Assembly (NCBI RefSeq): GCF_050271975.1
Contig: NZ_CP189850.1
Location: forward strand, 620,001-684,000
Direction: 5' to 3'
Source: Litorimonas sp947503715
GTDB taxonomy: Bacteria; Pseudomonadota; Alphaproteobacteria; Caulobacterales; Maricaulaceae
Length of the DNA stretch: 64,000 nucleotides
Positions within the stretch are counted from its first letter, which is position 1. Each line of letters begins with the position of its first letter. The notes under the pieces were generated by a model, which did no database searches, was not told where the DNA came from, and was given only the letters and a program-made list of their open reading frames with translations. Of the stretch, positions 17,097 through 26,697 are shown piece after piece. Made by a program: the position numbers and the translations under genes.

Positions 17097-19916
17097 ATGG
17101 CACGCAAAGCCAAGACAGTTTCAATTCCCGCGCGACCCAAAGCGCCGGACCCCGGTCTGGCCCGCAACGAACTTGCCGAAGAATTGGCCGCTATTGCAGA
17201 GGCGGGCGGTCCCAAGCGGCGGCTGAATGTCCTGACCTATCTGAAGTCGCAACTCACAGAATCCAAAGCGGATGTCCGCGAACGGTTCGAAAAGGGCCAT
17301 CTTGACGGGTTGGAAACGGCGCGGGCGCTGGCGGCGTTGCATGACAGGATTATCATCGCGCTCTGGAATTTCACCTGCGCGCATATTGCGGTCGCGGAAA
17401 ACCCGACAGAGGCCGAGCGGATTTCCCTCTGCGGTGTCGGGGGGTATGGCCGCGGGGAAATGGCGCCCGAATCCGATGTCGATTTGCTCTTTTTGGTCGC
17501 GGATAAAAAAGGCTCCGCCCATACCGAAAAACTCACGGAATATATGCTCTATATGCTCTGGGACCTGGGCCTGAAAGTCGGCCATGCCAGTCGCACCGTG
17601 GACCAATGTTTGAAACTAGCGAAAGAGGACCAGACCATTCTGACCTCTCTACTAGACCTCCGTTATCTGGCGGGTGATGAAGACCTTGCAACAGAACTTT
17701 ACGCGGCTTTCCGCAAGACGGTCACCAAGGGCAAGGGCCGCGCCTATATCGCTGAAAAACTCGCCGAACGGGATGCGCGACATGAGCGCGAAGGCAATTC
17801 CCGTTACGTCATCGAGCCGAATATAAAAGAGGGTAAGGGTGGGTTGCGCGATCTTCATGTTCTTTATTGGATCACCCGTTTTCTCGACGGGACGCAGAAC
17901 CAGACGCCCCGCGTCTCCGATCCGCAACGTGCGCGGAGCTATGTTGGTCTCGGCCTTTTTGACAAACGGGCAGCGCGACGTTTTCGCCGTGCGGCGGACT
18001 TTCTCTGGCGGACGCGGCACAGTCTCCATTGGGAAGCCGGTCGCCCGACGGAAACGCTCAGCTTTGATATGCAGGTCAAACTCGCTCCGAAAATGGGCCA
18101 TGCCGTGGACGAAATCGAAGTCGCCGTGGAACGATTCATGCGCGAATATTTCACCAATGCCCGACATGTCGGGGCGCTGACGCGGATTGCCTGCGCGAAG
18201 TTGGAGGCTGAAAAAGCGCTGCGCCTGCCCAAGGGTTTGAGCGATCTCATGCCAGGCTCGCGTCGAAATTTGAAGAATGAGGATTTCACATTGGATCGGG
18301 GGCGGCTGACCTTTTCCGACCCCCTCACCATTCGCGAAAAGCCGTCCCAGATTCTGCAACTGTTCGAAACGGCGGGGCGCCGGAATGTTGATATCCACCC
18401 CGACGCGTTCACGGATATAGATTTCCGCCGCAATCTGATGGACCGCGATTTTCGCCGCGCGCCCGAACATTCGAAAATTTTTCAAAAGATATTACTCGGC
18501 GCGAAAGCTCCTTATGCCACACTGAAAGCGATGAATGAGGCAGGGGTTTTGGGACGTTATCTCTCGGAGTTTGGCGGGATCGTATCGCGCACACAATTCA
18601 ATATGCATCATGCCTATACGGTGGATGAGCACACTTTACGTCTCGTCGACAATTTCGATGACCTTAGAAAAGGTCGGCTTGAAAAAGGGATGCCGATCAC
18701 GTCGAAGATTGCGCAGACTATGACGGAGGGACAACGTCTGACCATGATGCTCGCCTGCCTGCTCCATGATACGGGCAAGGGGAAAGGCGACCAATGTATT
18801 GAGGGCGCACAACTCGCGCGGAAAGCCTGTGTGCGTCTTGGCATTGATCCGGATATGACGAATGATGTCGCGTGGCTCGTCCGCAGGCATCTGGATATGA
18901 GCGAGACGGCCCAGCGTCGAGATATTTCAGATCCCGACACCATCGCCGAATTTGCAAAACTGGTCGGGTCGAAACATCGCCTCGATTTACTGGCTGTTCT
19001 AACAGTCGTCGACATCCGCTCTGTGGGGCCCGGTATCTGGAATGACTGGAAGGCGACCCTTCTGCGCGGGCTCTATGTCGCGACGGAAAATTATCTGGAG
19101 GGGCGTGATGATCTTGCTCCGGCTGCGAAAGCGGCGTCGCTGAAGGAACAATTGCTGGAACGTTTGCCGGAAAGCCTGCCCGCCTTTATTTCTCCAATTA
19201 CGGAGGAATTGCCGCAGAGTTACTGGCTCGGGTTTTCCATGGCCAAGCTCGTCATGCATGCCCGCTTTTTCGAAACACTGCTGAAATCCGGCCATGACGT
19301 GACAACGGACTCGGCGACGAAAACGCGGGTAAACCCCCGTCGGAATGTGACGGAACTCTGGGTGTTGACGCGGGACAGGGCTGGATTGTTCCGCGATCTC
19401 TCCCTCGCCATTACTGCGTCGGGCGCCTCTATTACGGGCGCGAGATTAAATACAGGCGAGACGGGACTCGTCATGAATGTGTTCTATCTTCACGGCGCGG
19501 ACGGTGAGCCCTTCGCGGCCTCGTCGCACCACATGCTCGACAATCTCCGCCGTATGGCGCAGGCTGCTGCTGCTGGTCAGACGGATAAATTAAGCATTCC
19601 GAACCAGATCCGGTCCCGTCGTGCGGGCGCAATTCCCGTGCGTCCCCGCGTGAAATTTCCGAAAACCCGTAATGACCAGACCTGTATTATCGAAGTTCAG
19701 GGCCGCGACCGTCCGGGCTTGCTCTACGACCTCGCCGCCTGTCTCGCGGATGAAGAGTTCGACATCGCCTCGGCCCATGTTGAAAATGTCGGGACGATGG
19801 CGGTGGACGCATTCTATCTGCATTGCGCGGAACTGTCCGAGGGCCGAAAGAAAAATATCCGCGCGAAATTGCTGAATATATTGCGCGGAAAATCTGCGGA
19901 TAAAAAAGCGGCCTGA
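17097..19916 (+). CDS. glnD: [Protein-PII] uridylyltransferase/uridylyl-removing enzyme GlnD
   Basis: A 939-residue nitrogen sensor that uridylylates PII when glutamine is low and reverses it when glutamine is high. Domains in order: nucleotidyltransferase with GVGGYGRGEMAPESDVD (113-129), a GlnD/glutamine-synthetase-adenylyltransferase linker, an HD hydrolase domain with LLHDTGKGKGD near 553-563, and two C-terminal ACT domains (from about 752 and 862; ELWVLTRDRAGLF and IIEVQGRDRPGLL). All catalytic motifs are intact. Its TGA overlaps the murJ ATG (TGATG), which implies translational coupling. Confidence 0.97.
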   Translation: MARKAKTVSIPARPKAPDPGLARNELAEELAAIAEAGGPKRRLNVLTYLKSQLTESKADVRERFEKGHLDGLETARALAALHDRIIIALWNFTCAHIAVAENPTEAERISLCGVGGYGRGEMAPESDVDLLFLVADKKGSAHTEKLTEYMLYMLWDLGLKVGHASRTVDQCLKLAKEDQTILTSLLDLRYLAGDEDLATELYAAFRKTVTKGKGRAYIAEKLAERDARHEREGNSRYVIEPNIKEGKGGLRDLHVLYWITRFLDGTQNQTPRVSDPQRARSYVGLGLFDKRAARRFRRAADFLWRTRHSLHWEAGRPTETLSFDMQVKLAPKMGHAVDEIEVAVERFMREYFTNARHVGALTRIACAKLEAEKALRLPKGLSDLMPGSRRNLKNEDFTLDRGRLTFSDPLTIREKPSQILQLFETAGRRNVDIHPDAFTDIDFRRNLMDRDFRRAPEHSKIFQKILLGAKAPYATLKAMNEAGVLGRYLSEFGGIVSRTQFNMHHAYTVDEHTLRLVDNFDDLRKGRLEKGMPITSKIAQTMTEGQRLTMMLACLLHDTGKGKGDQCIEGAQLARKACVRLGIDPDMTNDVAWLVRRHLDMSETAQRRDISDPDTIAEFAKLVGSKHRLDLLAVLTVVDIRSVGPGIWNDWKATLLRGLYVATENYLEGRDDLAPAAKAASLKEQLLERLPESLPAFISPITEELPQSYWLGFSMAKLVMHARFFETLLKSGHDVTTDSATKTRVNPRRNVTELWVLTRDRAGLFRDLSLAITASGASITGARLNTGETGLVMNVFYLHGADGEPFAASSHHMLDNLRRMAQAAAAGQTDKLSIPNQIRSRRAGAIPVRPRVKFPKTRNDQTCIIEVQGRDRPGLLYDLAACLADEEFDIASAHVENVGTMAVDAFYLHCAELSEGRKKNIRAKLLNILRGKSADKKAA

Positions 19917-21484
19917 TGAAACTGCTCCGCTCGACCGCGATTATCGGATCGCTCACTCTCGTCTCGCGATTGTTGGGCCTAGTGCGGGATGTGCTCATCG
20001 CGCGCTATCTCGGCGCGGGCGCGGTGTCCGACGCATTTTTCACGGCGTTCAAATTACCGAATGTGTTCCGCCGCATGTTCGCGGAAGGTGCATTCAACGC
20101 CGCCTTTGTCCCGCTCTATGCCAAACGGATAGAGCGGGAGGGCGAGGAAGCGGCGGATAATTTCGCCTCCGAAGTCGGCTCCATGTTGCTCGTCGTGGTG
20201 CTGGGGCTCGTGATTGCGTTTGAGCTGACCATGCCGTGGTCGCTCAATATTATTGGCTTTGGCCTCGACCGCACGGCGGGCGCGGATGGCGTGGTGCCTT
20301 ATGATCTGGCCGTGACTTATGCGCTGATCACAATGCCCTATCTCCTCTTCATGTCCCTGATGGCGCTGCTATCCGGCATAATGAATACGCGGGAGAAATT
20401 CGCCCTGCCGACATTGGCGCTGGCGCTCCTGAATGTCTTCATGATTTCCGCGCTGTTCTTCGCGCCGCGTTTTGGATTGGGCCAAGCCGATATCGGCCTC
20501 GCACTTTCCGCCGCTGTCACAGTCTCCGGTCTAGCGCAGGCGGGCCTCGTCTGGTGGGGCTGCAAGCGGGCGGGCGTGCGCCTGAAACTCCGCGCCCCAA
20601 AAGTCACGCCCGGCGTTAAACGGCTCGTCATCCTCGGCGTGCCCGGAATATTGAGTGCGGGCATCACGCAGATCAATCTGCTCGTCAGTCATTCTATTGC
20701 GACAACGCAGGCCAGCGCGGCAAGCTGGCTGACCTATGCGGACCGGCTCTATCAATTGCCCTTGGGCATGATCGGCATTGCGATGGGGATTGCACTCCTG
20801 CCCAGCCTGTCCCGTTCCATCCGGGCGGGGGATGAGGCGGGCGCGAAAACCTCCCTTAATCGCGGCATAGAAATCGCGGCCTTCCTCACCCTGCCCGCCG
20901 CCGTCGCGCTCTATGTCCTGCCCGAGTTTTTCATTGGCGGCATTTATGAGCGTGGCGCGTTTACAGCATCGACGACGGAACAAGTGGCCAAGGCGTTGCG
21001 CTGGTTCGCCCTTGGCTTGCCTGGATTTGTGCTTCTCAAAGTTTTGACGCCTGCTTTCTTCGCCCGCGAAAATACGCGAACCCCTATGATCTGGGCAGGA
21101 ATTTCCGCTGGCATCAATATCAGTTTGGGCGTCGCTCTGTTCATGACAATCGGGTTTGAAGGCCTGGCGTTGGCGACATCCGTCGCGGCCTGGGTGAATG
21201 TCGCGGGCCTTTTTGTGCTGTTGCGCAAAAACGGAGATCTTGATCCGGATGCGCGTCTCCTGCGACACTTGCCGCGTATTCTTCTTGCCAGTCTCGTTAT
21301 GGGCGCGGCGCTCTGGTTGGTGTTGCCCTATCTTCCCGACATGGGCGAAACGCATATTGTGATGGATTTTGTCTGGCTGGGGGCCGTCGCGTTCGCAGGC
21401 TTTGTGATTTACGCGCTGGCCGCAACCCTCTTGCGGGCCTATGACCGCGCGGATATAGGCAGGGCGTTTTCCCGCCGCTCTTAA
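19916..21484 (+). CDS. murJ: Lipid II flippase MurJ
   Basis: A 522-residue polytopic protein of the MurJ/MviN branch of the MOP superfamily, moving lipid II across the inner membrane for peptidoglycan synthesis. The N-terminus (LLRSTAIIGSLTLVSRLLGL) and the RDVLIARYLGAG..SDAFFTAFKLPN segment are diagnostic, with about 14 helices predicted by eye. Length is normal. It overlaps glnD by one base and is followed by trpS after 12 bases. Confidence 0.96.
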   Translation: MKLLRSTAIIGSLTLVSRLLGLVRDVLIARYLGAGAVSDAFFTAFKLPNVFRRMFAEGAFNAAFVPLYAKRIEREGEEAADNFASEVGSMLLVVVLGLVIAFELTMPWSLNIIGFGLDRTAGADGVVPYDLAVTYALITMPYLLFMSLMALLSGIMNTREKFALPTLALALLNVFMISALFFAPRFGLGQADIGLALSAAVTVSGLAQAGLVWWGCKRAGVRLKLRAPKVTPGVKRLVILGVPGILSAGITQINLLVSHSIATTQASAASWLTYADRLYQLPLGMIGIAMGIALLPSLSRSIRAGDEAGAKTSLNRGIEIAAFLTLPAAVALYVLPEFFIGGIYERGAFTASTTEQVAKALRWFALGLPGFVLLKVLTPAFFARENTRTPMIWAGISAGINISLGVALFMTIGFEGLALATSVAAWVNVAGLFVLLRKNGDLDPDARLLRHLPRILLASLVMGAALWLVLPYLPDMGETHIVMDFVWLGAVAFAGFVIYALAATLLRAYDRADIGRAFSRRS

Positions 21485-21496
21485 GAAATAGAGATT

Positions 21497-22519
21497 ATGT
21501 CTGAAGATTATAAAGGTCCGAACCGTGTTTTTTCCGGCGTGCAGCCCTCCGGCTCGCTCCACCTTGGAAATTATCTCGGCGCGTTGAAGAAATTCGCGAA
21601 GCTGCAGCATGAGCATGATTGCGTCTTCTGCATTGTGGATTTGCACGCCATCACGGTTCCGCAAGATCCTAAGTTGCTCGCAGATCAAACGCGGGAAATT
21701 GCGGCCGCCTATCTGGCGGCGGGTGTCGATCCGAAAAAAGCAATTGTCTATGCGCAATCTTCCGTCCGCGCCCATACTGAACTCGCATGGTATTTCAACT
21801 GCGTCGCCCGCACGGGCTGGCTCAACCGCATGACGCAGTTCAAGGATAAGGCTGGCAAGAATGCGGAGAGCGCGTCCGTTGGGCTCTACACCTATCCCGT
21901 TTTGCAGGCGGCGGATATTCTCGCCTTCAAGGGGACCCATGTTCCGGTCGGCGAGGACCAGAAACAGCATTTGGAATTGTCCCGCGATATTGCGCAGAAA
22001 TTCAACAATGACTTCGATGCACCGAATTTCTTCCCTTTGCCCGAACCGCTCATCAAGGGGCCGGGCGCGAAAGTTATGTCCTTGCGTGACGGGACGAAGA
22101 AGATGTCGAAATCCGACCCGTCCGATGCCTCGCGGATCAACCTGACCGACACACCGGATCAGATTGCGAAGAAAATCCGCAAGGCGAAAACGGATACGGG
22201 AGCGGTCCCCGCAACAGTTGAGGAGATGGAAGGGCGTCCTGACATTGCGAACCTTATCGGTATTTATGCCGCACTGTCAGAACGGTCTGAGGTTGATATT
22301 ATGACTGAGCATGGCGGTGGACAATTCGGTCCGTTTAAGGCCGCACTGGCCGAGGTTGCTGTGGAAACGCTGCGCCCCGTGACAGAATTGATGAACCGCT
22401 ATCTCGCCGCGCCGGATGAGTTGGATGCGATATTGAAAAAGGCTGGTGATGACGCCGCAGAAATTGCAGATCCGATTGTCGCGGATGTGCGACGCATCAT
22501 CGGGTTTAGAGGAGCTTAA
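21497..22519 (+). CDS. trpS: Tryptophan-tRNA ligase
   Basis: A 340-residue class I aminoacyl-tRNA synthetase. The HIGH-like motif is PSGSLHLGNYLGAL near the N-terminus and the KMSKS loop is KKMSKSDPSD; GVQPSG and the GEDQKQHLELSRD segment are typical of TrpRS. It charges tRNA-Trp. It is the fourth gene of the mutS-glnD-murJ-trpS run, and the copper-chaperone gene starts 3 bases after its stop, with the GGAG ribosome-binding site lying inside the end of trpS. Confidence 0.97.
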   Translation: MSEDYKGPNRVFSGVQPSGSLHLGNYLGALKKFAKLQHEHDCVFCIVDLHAITVPQDPKLLADQTREIAAAYLAAGVDPKKAIVYAQSSVRAHTELAWYFNCVARTGWLNRMTQFKDKAGKNAESASVGLYTYPVLQAADILAFKGTHVPVGEDQKQHLELSRDIAQKFNNDFDAPNFFPLPEPLIKGPGAKVMSLRDGTKKMSKSDPSDASRINLTDTPDQIAKKIRKAKTDTGAVPATVEEMEGRPDIANLIGIYAALSERSEVDIMTEHGGGQFGPFKAALAEVAVETLRPVTELMNRYLAAPDELDAILKKAGDDAAEIADPIVADVRRIIGFRGA

Positions 22520-22522
22520 ATA

Positions 22523-22984
22523 GTGAAAAAATTACTTGTCCTGAGTGCTGCCATTCTAGCCGCTTGTTCCGCCGCCTCAACAGAGGAAGGCATCGAGATT
22601 TCCGATATCCGTTTCAATCCCCCACTTCCGGGGCAAACAACGGGTGTTGGGTTTATGAGCCTTGAGAATAAAGGTCCGGCTGACCGCCTGATTTCCGCCT
22701 CTTCACCGCTCAGCGATAATATCGAACTTCATACGCACCTGAATGATAATGGCGTTATGCGCATGCGGAAAGTTGACGCTATTGATTTACCTGCAGGTGA
22801 GACGGTCGAGTTAAAACCCGGCGATTATCATATTATGATTTTTGATACGGAGATGGTTGCGGGTGAGGAAACAACTGTCACGCTGGACTTTGAAACAGCC
22901 GAAGATGTGACGCTGGTCGTTCCCGTAGTTCCACGTGGGACGGCCCCGAAAGCGTCCGGCCATGGCAGTGATACGCAGTATTAA
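22523..22984 (+). CDS. PCu(A)C-type periplasmic copper chaperone lipoprotein
   Basis: A 153-residue lipoprotein starting at GTG 22523, supported by GGAG nine bases upstream. Lipobox LAACS (Cys15). The PCu(A)C copper motif is visible as an HTH (residues 72-74), M-R-M (80-82) and a distal HIMIF (111-115), i.e. the H..M..H-x-M pattern. Such proteins deliver Cu(I) to the CuA or CuB site of cytochrome c oxidase. No oxidase gene is nearby. Its stop overlaps by four bases the convergent M48 protease gene. Confidence 0.88.
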   Translation: MKKLLVLSAAILAACSAASTEEGIEISDIRFNPPLPGQTTGVGFMSLENKGPADRLISASSPLSDNIELHTHLNDNGVMRMRKVDAIDLPAGETVELKPGDYHIMIFDTEMVAGEETTVTLDFETAEDVTLVVPVVPRGTAPKASGHGSDTQY

Positions 22985-23940
22985 TTAAAACTCAAATCAC
23001 TCCGGTTTCGTGTTTTATTAATCCGGTCTAATTCAGTTTTGAAATTCTCATAGCGCGCGCCTGTCGTGGGGTGAGAGCTCTCAGGTAAATCTCCACCCTC
23101 ATGAGGGTGGTCGGCACTTTCCCAATAGGCCACCGCACTTTCCACATCATATCCGGCCCGCGCCAGTAGCACGAGCGCCATGCGGTCGGCTTCCAGCTCC
23201 AAATCTTGACTTGGGGCCTGCGAGAAATGGCCTGCGATCAAGTGAGACATTTCATGCGCGACGACGAGGGCAAGATTCGTATCATCCGGTACAGTCTTCA
23301 TTAGGGCTGATGTGATCAGGACATCCACCCCGTCCGTGTGCCCGTTCACATTATCCGAGAAAATCACGCGAACCGGGGCTTCGCAGGCCGTTTGTGGTTT
23401 GATGCGGGCCGTGAATTCGCGGCCCTGTGCTGTGCGAACCGTCAGGCGCGGACGCGCCAGCGAAAAGCCGTTGCGTATGACGGCTTCATTATATTTACGC
23501 ATAGAGGGGTCGGAGCTAATTGGTTGGCTGTTGACCGATAATATGCGGTCCCCGGGTTCCAATTTTGCATCCCAAGCGGAACTATTGGGGCGAACCGAGC
23601 GAATATGTAACCCGTCCTCGGTCATATTCAGAAGCTCCATTGCGATGGGCTGAAGGGGCGGGGGGTAGTCGCTGAGGCGGTGAGTTGAAAAGCCTGGGTC
23701 ACGATAGGTTTCCCCACAAAGCTCTGCATTGGCGATCCGCAGCGGCGCTGTCACACGGGCGAGGCGTTGGTTGAGATATTGATATTCCGCCAGCACATCT
23801 TCGAATTTCGTCTCGGCAGGTCGTTCAAATGATGGCGGGTCAATATTGATCGTCACAATTGGGTCTGCTGTCTCCGCCGCATTGGTCGGAGAGCAGGCAC
23901 ACAGCAAAACAGTCAGGGCCGCGTAAATATTTAATTTCAA
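22981..23940 (-). CDS. PDZ-M48 family metallopeptidase lipoprotein (tandem copy 2)
   Basis: A 319-residue protein with a lipobox (LLCACS). After an N-terminal region with IANAELC (68-75), a PDZ-like domain spans about 105-180 (GLHIRSVRPNSSAWDAKLEPGD). The M48-type catalytic motif is HEMSH at 229-233 (extended to AGH), with ELEADRMAL supplying the third zinc ligand. It overlaps the upstream paralogue by ATGA (23937-23940), so the pair is translationally coupled. M48 enzymes often act in envelope quality control; this PDZ-containing lipoprotein form has no assigned substrate. Confidence 0.82.
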   Translation of the reverse strand: MKLNIYAALTVLLCACSPTNAAETADPIVTINIDPPSFERPAETKFEDVLAEYQYLNQRLARVTAPLRIANAELCGETYRDPGFSTHRLSDYPPPLQPIAMELLNMTEDGLHIRSVRPNSSAWDAKLEPGDRILSVNSQPISSDPSMRKYNEAVIRNGFSLARPRLTVRTAQGREFTARIKPQTACEAPVRVIFSDNVNGHTDGVDVLITSALMKTVPDDTNLALVVAHEMSHLIAGHFSQAPSQDLELEADRMALVLLARAGYDVESAVAYWESADHPHEGGDLPESSHPTTGARYENFKTELDRINKTRNRSDLSFN

Positions 23941-24911
23941 GATTCGGATTTTGAGGCGTCCGTAATAAAGTTGGGATAAATTGGGTCACCTGCCGCTTGT
24001 TTGGCTTCAATTTCCGCCCGCGTTGCCGCGAGGCGCAGAAAACGGTACGGAAAGGCCGGATGCGTTTTGGCGCGGCTGATATTTTTCGGGGCCACTTTGG
24101 CAAGACGCCGCCAGAAATCCTCGACCCCTTCGGGAGAATATCCTGCGCGCACCATATAATACAGGCCGACATAATCGGCTTCCGATTCAAAGGGGCGGGT
24201 ATAGCGTGTCCCACCCAGGCTCACGATATAATTACCGATCACTTTACGAATATGGCCCATCGTATTATGGCCCAGCTCATGCCCAATAATCAGGGCGAGC
24301 TCCTGATCGCTTTCCACAAACTCCATCATGCCTGCCGTTAAGGTGATGTTCCGTCCATCGGCATAGGCGTTGATGGCGGTACTGCCGGACAGACGGAGTT
24401 TATAATCACAGGCGGACACGCCCTCGACTGTAATGGCGAGTGTTTCATCGCCGCGTCGAATGTTGACGACATTATCGGCCAGAACCTCATCCCAATCATC
24501 CTCGATGTTCGCAGGCTCACCCGCATCATCCAGAATGACATCGCCGAGCTTAAATCCGGCCATAGCCGCTGGACTCCCATCCGCAATCTGGAAAATACGA
24601 GGTGTATCATCCGCGCCCAAGACACGCCCCGCGGCAGAGCGCAACCGTTTGGGGTATGATTTCAGCGTGTGGGTTTTGACGCCAATGGCGGGACGGATTT
24701 TTGGGCAGAGTTCCGCATTGGCTATCATAACGGGCCAGCCAACATTCAGCAATGTAGCCGCGTTTGATTCAATTTGGCGCAAAGCCTCCGTCTCTTGCAG
24801 CATCGTTTCAGCCGCGAGGTCAGGGGCGCTAATGTCCGGGAGCCGCGTGTCCAGTCCCGCACAGGCGGTTAAGACCAAAGCGGAGGCGAGTGTGAGAAGG
24901 CGGCGACGCAT
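23937..24911 (-). CDS. PDZ-M48 family metallopeptidase lipoprotein (tandem copy 1)
   Basis: A 324-residue lipoprotein (LTACAG, Cys17). It shares with its downstream neighbour the IANAELC segment (63-69), the HTLKSYP-like motif, a PDZ-like domain (about 103-175, SPAAMAGFKLGDVIL) and an M48 core with HELGH at 211-215 and ESEADYVGL as third ligand. First gene of the two-gene operon. Sequence similarity between the two is modest outside motifs, so the duplication is old. It is divergent from nfu across about 105 bases. Confidence 0.84.
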   Translation of the reverse strand: MRRRLLTLASALVLTACAGLDTRLPDISAPDLAAETMLQETEALRQIESNAATLLNVGWPVMIANAELCPKIRPAIGVKTHTLKSYPKRLRSAAGRVLGADDTPRIFQIADGSPAAMAGFKLGDVILDDAGEPANIEDDWDEVLADNVVNIRRGDETLAITVEGVSACDYKLRLSGSTAINAYADGRNITLTAGMMEFVESDQELALIIGHELGHNTMGHIRKVIGNYIVSLGGTRYTRPFESEADYVGLYYMVRAGYSPEGVEDFWRRLAKVAPKNISRAKTHPAFPYRFLRLAATRAEIEAKQAAGDPIYPNFITDASKSES

Positions 24912-25016
24912 GATGTCTTATTGCACCTTATCGTCATGTGCGGTCAATGCGGGTTGCACATCACCCCTTCGTGTCCCAAATAGACGCCACGCTTAAACAA
25001 ACCCCAGAGAACAGCC

Positions 25017-25595
25017 ATGTTCATTCAAACCGAAGACACGCCGAACCCGGCCACCCTAAAATTCTTACCCGGCAAAGATGTTGTGGGGCCGGACGGCACT
25101 GTGCGCGAATATACGCGCGGTGATGATGTCGCGGACGCGCCTATGGCGGAAATGTTATTCATGATCCCGGATGTGCATCGCGTGTTTTTCGGCAATGATT
25201 ATATCTCTGTCACACGCGGCGAAGACGCGCAGTGGAAGCACCTCAAGCCCGCGATACTGGGCGCGATTATGGATTTCTACGTTGCGGGCGGAACACCGCT
25301 CCTCGACCAACTCCAATCCGGTGCGGTTGAAGAACGGGTCTATGAAGGCGTGACGTTGGAAATTGTGGAACAGATCAAAGAACTAATCGAGCTTCGCGTC
25401 CGTCCCGCCGTGGCGCAGGATGGTGGCGATATTGTCTTCCGCCATTTTGATGAGGAGGACGGCATGGTCTATCTGGAAATGCGCGGGGCCTGTGCGGGCT
25501 GTCCATCCTCCACAATGACGTTAAAACACGGGATTGAAAACCTGCTGAAACATTATGTGCCGGAAGTGAACGGTGTTGAACAAGCCGTCGCCTAA
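25017..25595 (+). CDS. NifU-family Fe-S carrier protein (NfuA-like)
   Basis: A 192-residue protein with an N-terminal Nfu_N domain (MFIQTEDTPNPATLKFLPG) and a C-terminal NifU-like domain containing CAGCPSS, the CxxC that binds a [4Fe-4S] cluster between two subunits. It passes clusters to client enzymes such as aconitase and radical-SAM proteins; MiaB, encoded 4 kb away, is a plausible client. Upstream of tsaB-rimI-fur, as is common in alphaproteobacteria. Confidence 0.95.
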   Translation: MFIQTEDTPNPATLKFLPGKDVVGPDGTVREYTRGDDVADAPMAEMLFMIPDVHRVFFGNDYISVTRGEDAQWKHLKPAILGAIMDFYVAGGTPLLDQLQSGAVEERVYEGVTLEIVEQIKELIELRVRPAVAQDGGDIVFRHFDEEDGMVYLEMRGACAGCPSSTMTLKHGIENLLKHYVPEVNGVEQAVA

Positions 25596-25607
25596 GAGGC
25601 CTCTCCG

Positions 25608-26219
25608 ATGATTGTTCTGGGGCTTGATACGACGGGGCCGGATTGTTCCGTGTCCCTTGTTGATGAGGCGAGCGTCCTCGCGCATATGTCTAAAAACATC
25701 GGACGCGGCCATGCGGAAGTGTTGGCGGGAATGGTCGAAAAGGCGTTTGCCTTGGCTGGTTTGAAACCGGACGCCATTGACCGTATTGCCGTCTGTACCG
25801 GCCCGGGCAGTTTTACGGGCTTGCGGGTCGCGCTGTCCTTCGCGATTGGTTTTGCTCTGCCGCGGAACCTGCCTGTGATTGGGATAGATGCGCTGGGCCT
25901 TACTCATATGAAAAATGAACCTACCGGTTCACCATACACTGTCCCTTACAAAGACATTCGCAGACAAGAAGTGATGTTCGGAACATATTCAGGACCTTGC
26001 CCATTATTTGCGTATCATCCAAAAACGGGCTCCATTGAGGAAGCAAAGGATGAAGCAAAGTTGCTTCAACTCGATTTAATAGAGGTAAAGTCTATCGACA
26101 CGCGCATCCTCGCCTGGCTCGCCATCAATCTCAATCCCGCTGATTACCCTCCGGAGCCGCTCTATTCCCGTGGGCCTGATGCCAAATTGCCGGGCGGGGC
26201 ATCTCCGCGCAAAGCCTGA
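25608..26219 (+). CDS. tsaB: tRNA threonylcarbamoyladenosine biosynthesis protein TsaB
   Basis: A 203-residue ASKHA-fold protein that partners TsaD/TsaE in making t6A37 on ANN-decoding tRNAs. The N-terminus MIVLGLDTTGPDCSVSLVD and the AVCTGPGSFTGLRVALSFAIGFA motif are diagnostic. The section 25910-26090 is more AT-rich than the flanks but the frame is intact. An AGAGG ribosome-binding site precedes the ATG, 12 bases after nfu. rimI starts one base after its stop. Confidence 0.93.
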   Translation: MIVLGLDTTGPDCSVSLVDEASVLAHMSKNIGRGHAEVLAGMVEKAFALAGLKPDAIDRIAVCTGPGSFTGLRVALSFAIGFALPRNLPVIGIDALGLTHMKNEPTGSPYTVPYKDIRRQEVMFGTYSGPCPLFAYHPKTGSIEEAKDEAKLLQLDLIEVKSIDTRILAWLAINLNPADYPPEPLYSRGPDAKLPGGASPRKA

Positions 26220-26220
26220 T

Positions 26221-26643
26221 ATGCGTCGCCTGATAGTCGCAGATGCAAAAGCCATGGCAGATATCCATGCGGCGAGTTTCGAAAAGGGTTGGGATGCGCT
26301 TGAGATGAGCACCCATTGCCGAAAAGATATCTGTCTGGGTCTGGGTGACCCATTGTCAGCTTTTATCATTTGTTCTCACGCTGCGGATCAGTCGGAAATT
26401 CTAACGATTGCAACCCGTCCCACCGATCGACAAAAAGGTTTGGGCCGTGATCTTCTCAATCACACATGCGACACACTCCGAAATTTGGGCGTGGCAGATT
26501 TATTCCTAGAGGTTGCTGAGGATAATGAGGCGGCCAAGGCGCTTTATCGTAAAGCCGGTTTTTCTCCGATCGGCCGCCGCCCCGGTTATTATCGCCGCGC
26601 CAATGGCCGGATCGCCGCCATCACATTTTCGAAAAAGCTTTAG
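26221..26643 (+). CDS. rimI: GNAT N-acetyltransferase RimI-like
   Basis: A 140-residue GNAT protein beginning MRRLIVADAKAMADIHAASF. Motif A is TIATRPTDRQKGLGRDLL (a variant of R/Q-x-x-G-x-G/A) and motif B is LEVAEDNEAAKALYRKAGF. RimI acetylates the N-terminal alanine of ribosomal protein S18 in E. coli. The frame extends upstream into tsaB, but the start at 26221, one base after the tsaB stop, gives the normal family length and N-terminus. Confidence 0.88.
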   Translation: MRRLIVADAKAMADIHAASFEKGWDALEMSTHCRKDICLGLGDPLSAFIICSHAADQSEILTIATRPTDRQKGLGRDLLNHTCDTLRNLGVADLFLEVAEDNEAAKALYRKAGFSPIGRRPGYYRRANGRIAAITFSKKL

Positions 26644-26697
26644 GTTCAACGCCGCCCTGCACTGGACGCGGGGCACCCATCGGCTTAGATAGACTGT

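Noticed and set aside
20531..21970. A 479-codon reverse-strand frame opposite murJ and trpS
   Set aside because: It spans two real genes on the other strand and has no recognisable domain.
22981..24911. Frameshifted single protease gene
   Set aside because: Both frames have their own lipobox, PDZ region and complete M48 motif, so these are two genes.
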